NCBI GenBank assembly: GCA_029259845.1
Contig: JAJDEI010000039.1
Coordinates: forward strand, 1 to 64,000
From: Planctomycetaceae bacterium
Lineage (GTDB): Bacteria > Planctomycetota > Planctomycetia > Planctomycetales > Planctomycetaceae
Direction of reading: 5' to 3'
DNA length: 64,000 nt
Numbering within the stretch: the stretch's first letter is position 1; each line of letters starts with the position of its first letter. Below the pieces are notes generated by a model. That model did not search any database. It was not told the origin of the DNA and was given only the letters and a program-made list of their open reading frames with translations. Below are positions 61,452-64,000 of the stretch, one piece after another. The position numbers were made by a program, and so were the translations under genes.

Positions 61452-62243
61452 CTATGCCGCTGCCATTTCCGTCAGCCGCTCGCCCGCCTCGCCGCGGACG
61501 AACTGGTGGACACGGGGGTCGTCACATTCAAATGCTTCCTCAGCGGTGCCCTCGAAGATGATTTGTGGTTCGTGCGGCCGCAGACGGGCCACGGGGTACA
61601 GCATCACAATGCGGTCGGCGACTTTCTTCACCGTGTTCATATCGTGCGTCACAACGACGCTCGTCATCTGCTCGCGGTCGCGCGTCCTGAGGATGAGTTC
61701 GTTGATCACGTCGCTCATTATGGGGTCGAGGCCGGTTGTCGGTTCGTCATACAGCATGATCTCCGGCGACATCGCCAGTGCCCGCGCCAGGCCGACTCGC
61801 TTCCGCATACCTCCGGATAACTCCGCCGGCTTCTTCCCGGCAACGCCGTCCGAAGTCAAACCGACGTCCTTCAGGCATCCACAGACCTTTGCCCGCACTT
61901 CCTTCTCCGGGAGACGTTTGTTCTGCCGCAGTCCGAAGGCGACGTTTTCGAACACCGTGAGGCTGTCAAACAACGCCGCCTGCTGGAACAGATATCCGAA
62001 CTTCAGCCGCTCCTGCGCGATCTGTTTCTCCGATCGCAAACGAATTGGACGTCCGTCCCAATGGACTTCTCCCGATGTCGGCGAGAGCAGGTCCATCATC
62101 AGTTTCATGGTCACGCTCTTGCCGCAGCCACTCTCGCCGATCAGCACCAGCGTCTCCCCGCGGCGCAATTCCAGCGTGATGTCCCGCAGCACGTGCTGCG
62201 GACCGAACGATTTCGTGACGTTCTTGAGATCGATGAGTGCCAT
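61452..62243 (-). CDS. mlaF: MlaF-type ABC transporter ATP-binding protein, 263 aa
   Basis: Walker [15 protein letters not shown]-loop region [24 protein letters not shown] (FQxxALFxSLTVxENV is typical of MlaF/Mkl), signature [15 protein letters not shown], Walker [14 protein letters not shown] and switch His in [10 protein letters not shown]. It powers lipid transfer between the membranes with MlaE. The gene lies 76 bp after mlaE and 90 bp before mlaD. Length is normal and all catalytic motifs are intact. Confidence 0.96.
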   Translation of the reverse strand: MALIDLKNVTKSFGPQHVLRDITLELRRGETLVLIGESGCGKSVTMKLMMDLLSPTSGEVHWDGRPIRLRSEKQIAQERLKFGYLFQQAALFDSLTVFENVAFGLRQNKRLPEKEVRAKVCGCLKDVGLTSDGVAGKKPAELSGGMRKRVGLARALAMSPEIMLYDEPTTGLDPIMSDVINELILRTRDREQMTSVVVTHDMNTVKKVADRIVMLYPVARLRPHEPQIIFEGTAEEAFECDDPRVHQFVRGEAGERLTEMAAA

Positions 62244-62319
62244 GGGTCGTGGGGAGTGGGCAGTGGGCAGCAGACAGAGCGCAGCATCTGATGGCTGCTA
62301 TGCACTACCAACCACCCAC

Positions 62320-63144
62320 TCAAACCATCGGAACATCTCCGGGCCAGATCACGTAGTACAACTTCATGAACAACGTACCGAGCAGAAAATCGAACAACAG
62401 GATGGCGACAAACGAATAGACGAACGACTCCGTCGCGGCGCGGCCCACCCCTTCAGCCCCGGCACGCGAGTGAAAACCACGATGACAGGCGATTAGGGCG
62501 ATGGCTGCCCCGAAAAATACGCTTTTCACAACACCGCTCAGGACATCATAGGCCGTGATGAAATCGATCGAATGCTGCCAATAATAAAAGCTGTGCACGC
62601 CGAGGACTTTGGTACTGAATATCCAACCGCTCAGCATGCCGACCGCGTCGCCGACGAGCGTGAGCAGCGGGATCAGCAGGAAGCATGCCAAAAACCGGGG
62701 CACGACGAGAAACCGCACCGGGTTGGCACCCAGCGCAGTGAGGGCGTCGATCTGCTCGGTAACCCGCATCGTGCCCAATTCGGCCGCCATCGCACTCCCG
62801 ACACGGCCCGCCAGCATGAGCGCTGCGAGCACGGGGCCCAGCTCTTTGACAAGCGTCACATTGATCACCGCGCCGAGTTGGTTCTCCATGTTCATCAGAG
62901 CGAACTGGTCGTATGCCTGCACGGCGAGCACCATGCCGATGAATCCGCCGGTAATCAGAATCACCGGGATGCTCAGCACGCCGGTCTGATACATGATTGG
63001 CCAGATCACCCCGCCCCGCGGCCAGTTGAGCCACCGCACCATGTTGATCGAAAACAGCGTCAGGTCCCCCACCAGGCGCACCCCGTCCAACACCATCTCG
63101 CCAACGAGATGCACGCAGTTCGGACGGGGAAGAGTGGCAGACAT
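62320..63144 (-). CDS. mlaE: MlaE-type permease, 274 aa
   Basis: The MlaE/YrbE fold: [36 protein letters not shown], then [85 protein letters not shown], then [34 protein letters not shown]. The ELGxMxVxEQIDAL motif is diagnostic. It is the first gene of the mlaE-mlaF-mlaD operon and follows a 70-base C/A-rich leader. The cytosolic helper MlaB is not seen here. Confidence 0.96.
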   Translation of the reverse strand: MSATLPRPNCVHLVGEMVLDGVRLVGDLTLFSINMVRWLNWPRGGVIWPIMYQTGVLSIPVILITGGFIGMVLAVQAYDQFALMNMENQLGAVINVTLVKELGPVLAALMLAGRVGSAMAAELGTMRVTEQIDALTALGANPVRFLVVPRFLACFLLIPLLTLVGDAVGMLSGWIFSTKVLGVHSFYYWQHSIDFITAYDVLSGVVKSVFFGAAIALIACHRGFHSRAGAEGVGRAATESFVYSFVAILLFDFLLGTLFMKLYYVIWPGDVPMV

Positions 63145-63227
63145 GGGGGTGTTGGTGAGTGGCCATTGGTGGAGTAGTGAGTGGTGACCGGTGGAGCGGT
63201 GTTCGTTGGTGGTGGGTGGTCATCGCC

Positions 63228-63256
63228 AAGCCCACGGGCGACATCCCGTGGCGACC
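63228..63256 (+). repeat. CCCACGGG palindrome, copy 2
   Basis: AAGCCCACGGG / CGACAT / CCCGTGGCG is related to 61410-61431. It sits just beside the 35-nt palindrome at 63260-63294, upstream of mlaE. Confidence 0.65.
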
Positions 63257-63259
63257 GGC

Positions 63260-63294
63260 GGTTTAGCCGCACATTTCAAATGTGCGGCTAAACC
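63260..63294. repeat. 35-nt palindrome, GTTTAGC family copy 2
   Basis: The arms GGTTTAGCCGCACA and its complement enclose TTTCAAA. Compared with copy 1 at 20493-20527, the outer pair and one inner pair are swapped on both arms, so the stem is preserved. It lies between the stop of the secreted protein gene and the mlaE leader and may end transcription. Confidence 0.75.
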
Positions 63295-63324
63295 TCGGAC
63301 AACGCTTGTGGATTCGCACAGCGC

Positions 63325-63783
63325 TCAACGTTGCTCGTTCGCAGGAGTCACTGGAGTCGTGACAACATTGCCGTTCTCGTTGATACCAAGAACTACTCCG
63401 TCCGGATCGATCTTTCGCAATTCCTCGATGGAATACCTGGGAAGAAAACGATCGATCAATTTGCTGATCTGATCGTGATTGGCCCGGGTCTGCCTGATGA
63501 CAAGACTCTTCGTTGTTTCGTGCGGGGTGATGCTCCGGTTTTCCTTCTCCCACGAGTCCGGTTCCACAGCCAACTTGATATGTGCGATCAGCAGCTCGGG
63601 ACTGAATCGTGGACCGTCATCACCGATTCTAGGAGACCAGACCGGCAAGCCGCCAATCGAATAGACCATCGCAACGACCTGTTCGTCCTTCGGCTTCTCT
63701 TCCGCCGCGTTGAGCGGCAGGATGGCAAACGCGATCGCACAGACAAGAGCAGCCAAACAAATTCGCGAGCGCGTGACTTTCAT
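63325..63783 (-). CDS. Secreted protein of unknown function, 152 aa
   Basis: A signal peptide (RICLAALVCAIAFAILPLNAAEE) precedes a small domain: VVAMVYSIGGLPVWSP, ELLIAHIKLAVEPDSWEKENRSITPHETTKSLVIRQTRANHDQISKLIDRFL. This pattern (an LxxxxxTxxxHxxIxxLL end) resembles short secretin/TonB N0-like modules seen in planctomycete secreted proteins. The C-terminal end is unremarkable. It is followed by a palindrome and then the mla operon. Confidence 0.75.
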   Translation of the reverse strand: MKVTRSRICLAALVCAIAFAILPLNAAEEKPKDEQVVAMVYSIGGLPVWSPRIGDDGPRFSPELLIAHIKLAVEPDSWEKENRSITPHETTKSLVIRQTRANHDQISKLIDRFLPRYSIEELRKIDPDGVVLGINENGNVVTTPVTPANEQR

Positions 63784-63910
63784 CGTCGATTCCTTTCGGC
63801 ATGTAGGAAATATCGATCCAACCGGCTACGCTGAACGCACCCGTGTCACGGTGACACGCCAACGCGGGCGGGAACTGTATCCCAATCGGCCGAACAGGGG
63901 GAGACCAGAT

Positions 63911-64000
63911 ATGGCGAGCGTAATCCGACGGTCCAGCACGAGTTGCGTCATCGTGGCGACCGCCCTGCTCTACTCCGTCGGGGCGGCGGACGACGTCAAT
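63911..64000 (+). CDS. Start of a secreted protein gene, cut by the window end
   Basis: The frame opens with ATG at 63911 (MASVIRRSSTSCVIVATALLYSVGAADDVN) and is still open at the last base. The 30 visible residues look like a signal peptide with a cut near VGAA-D. The product cannot be named. It is divergent from the secreted protein gene at 63325, so 63784-63910 should hold both promoters. Confidence 0.6.
   Translation, partial: MASVIRRSSTSCVIVATALLYSVGAADDVN

Noticed and set aside
1-64000. rRNA or tRNA genes
   Set aside because: A visual scan found no cloverleaf with GGTTCGA-type T-arm and no 16S/23S landmark sequences. A tRNA search program would be needed to exclude them fully.

Overview
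The window looks like chromosomal DNA of a planctomycete, probably of the Planctomycetaceae/Pirellulaceae type. The evidence is base composition (visibly GC-rich by eye), a DUF1501 protein with its characteristic N-terminus, a DUF1080-sugar dehydrogenase fusion, a PEP-CTERM protein, tandem YHS-type secreted proteins, a short lipoprotein with the LRDDVQYFPAGPE motif, weak Shine-Dalgarno use, and many short palindromic repeats between genes. No rRNA, tRNA, CRISPR array or prophage was seen. Genus is not assigned.

Layout. 1-8.3 kb: an unknown protein, a ferredoxin, a zinc-ribbon membrane protein, argJ, a Cys-rich membrane protein, a gene broken by an in-frame TAG, a DUF1330 protein, a DUF1501 protein and a REP-associated tyrosine transposase (RAYT). 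8.5-12.7 kb: a PEP-CTERM protein, a large predicted outer-membrane barrel with a long disordered N-terminus, and an esterase remnant. 12.7-14.6 kb: a compact, AT-richer three-gene cassette (first gene TIGR04255-like) between two REP copies. 14.8-21.3 kb: PolX, two hypotheticals, the DUF1080/GSDH fusion and a creatininase-family hydrolase. 21.9-27.2 kb: a housekeeping block rplY-pth-rpsF-ssb-rplI-dnaB, without rpsR. 27.2-33.4 kb: a Pro/Ser-rich YHS protein, SppA, TadE- and TadG-like proteins and a secreted protein. 34-39 kb: fumC, a ThDP decarboxylase with a histone-like tail and a Cys-cluster protein. 39.3-41.9 kb: a tetraheme cytochrome/ferredoxin/NrfD membrane redox module without a visible catalytic subunit. 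42.2-49.9 kb: a Cys-rich protein, a degenerate receiver, a degenerate GspE-type ATPase, a lipoprotein, an EEP-family protein, a membrane HEPN protein, a response regulator and an RlmI-type methyltransferase. 50-57 kb: a YiiX-like amidase, an RND adaptor, a Ser/Thr kinase, accA, a small membrane protein and CvpA. 57.3-64 kb: dtd, a Tat-exported protein, a tandem YHS protein, the lipid-transport genes mlaE-mlaF-mlaD, a secreted protein and a gene cut by the window end.

The most notable signal is a set of at least eight copies of one roughly 21-nt REP palindrome. They fall into three stem variants that differ by compensatory base-pair changes, and one pair brackets the RAYT gene. Other highlights are the REP-flanked three-gene cassette, a membrane-bound HEPN protein with an intact RX4-6H motif, the side-by-side pseudo-receiver and pseudo-ATPase, C/A-rich and G-poor leaders before start codons that lack Shine-Dalgarno sites, and an internal amber stop in an otherwise open frame. 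Starts were chosen by eye and no database search was possible, so family names rest on recognised motifs.
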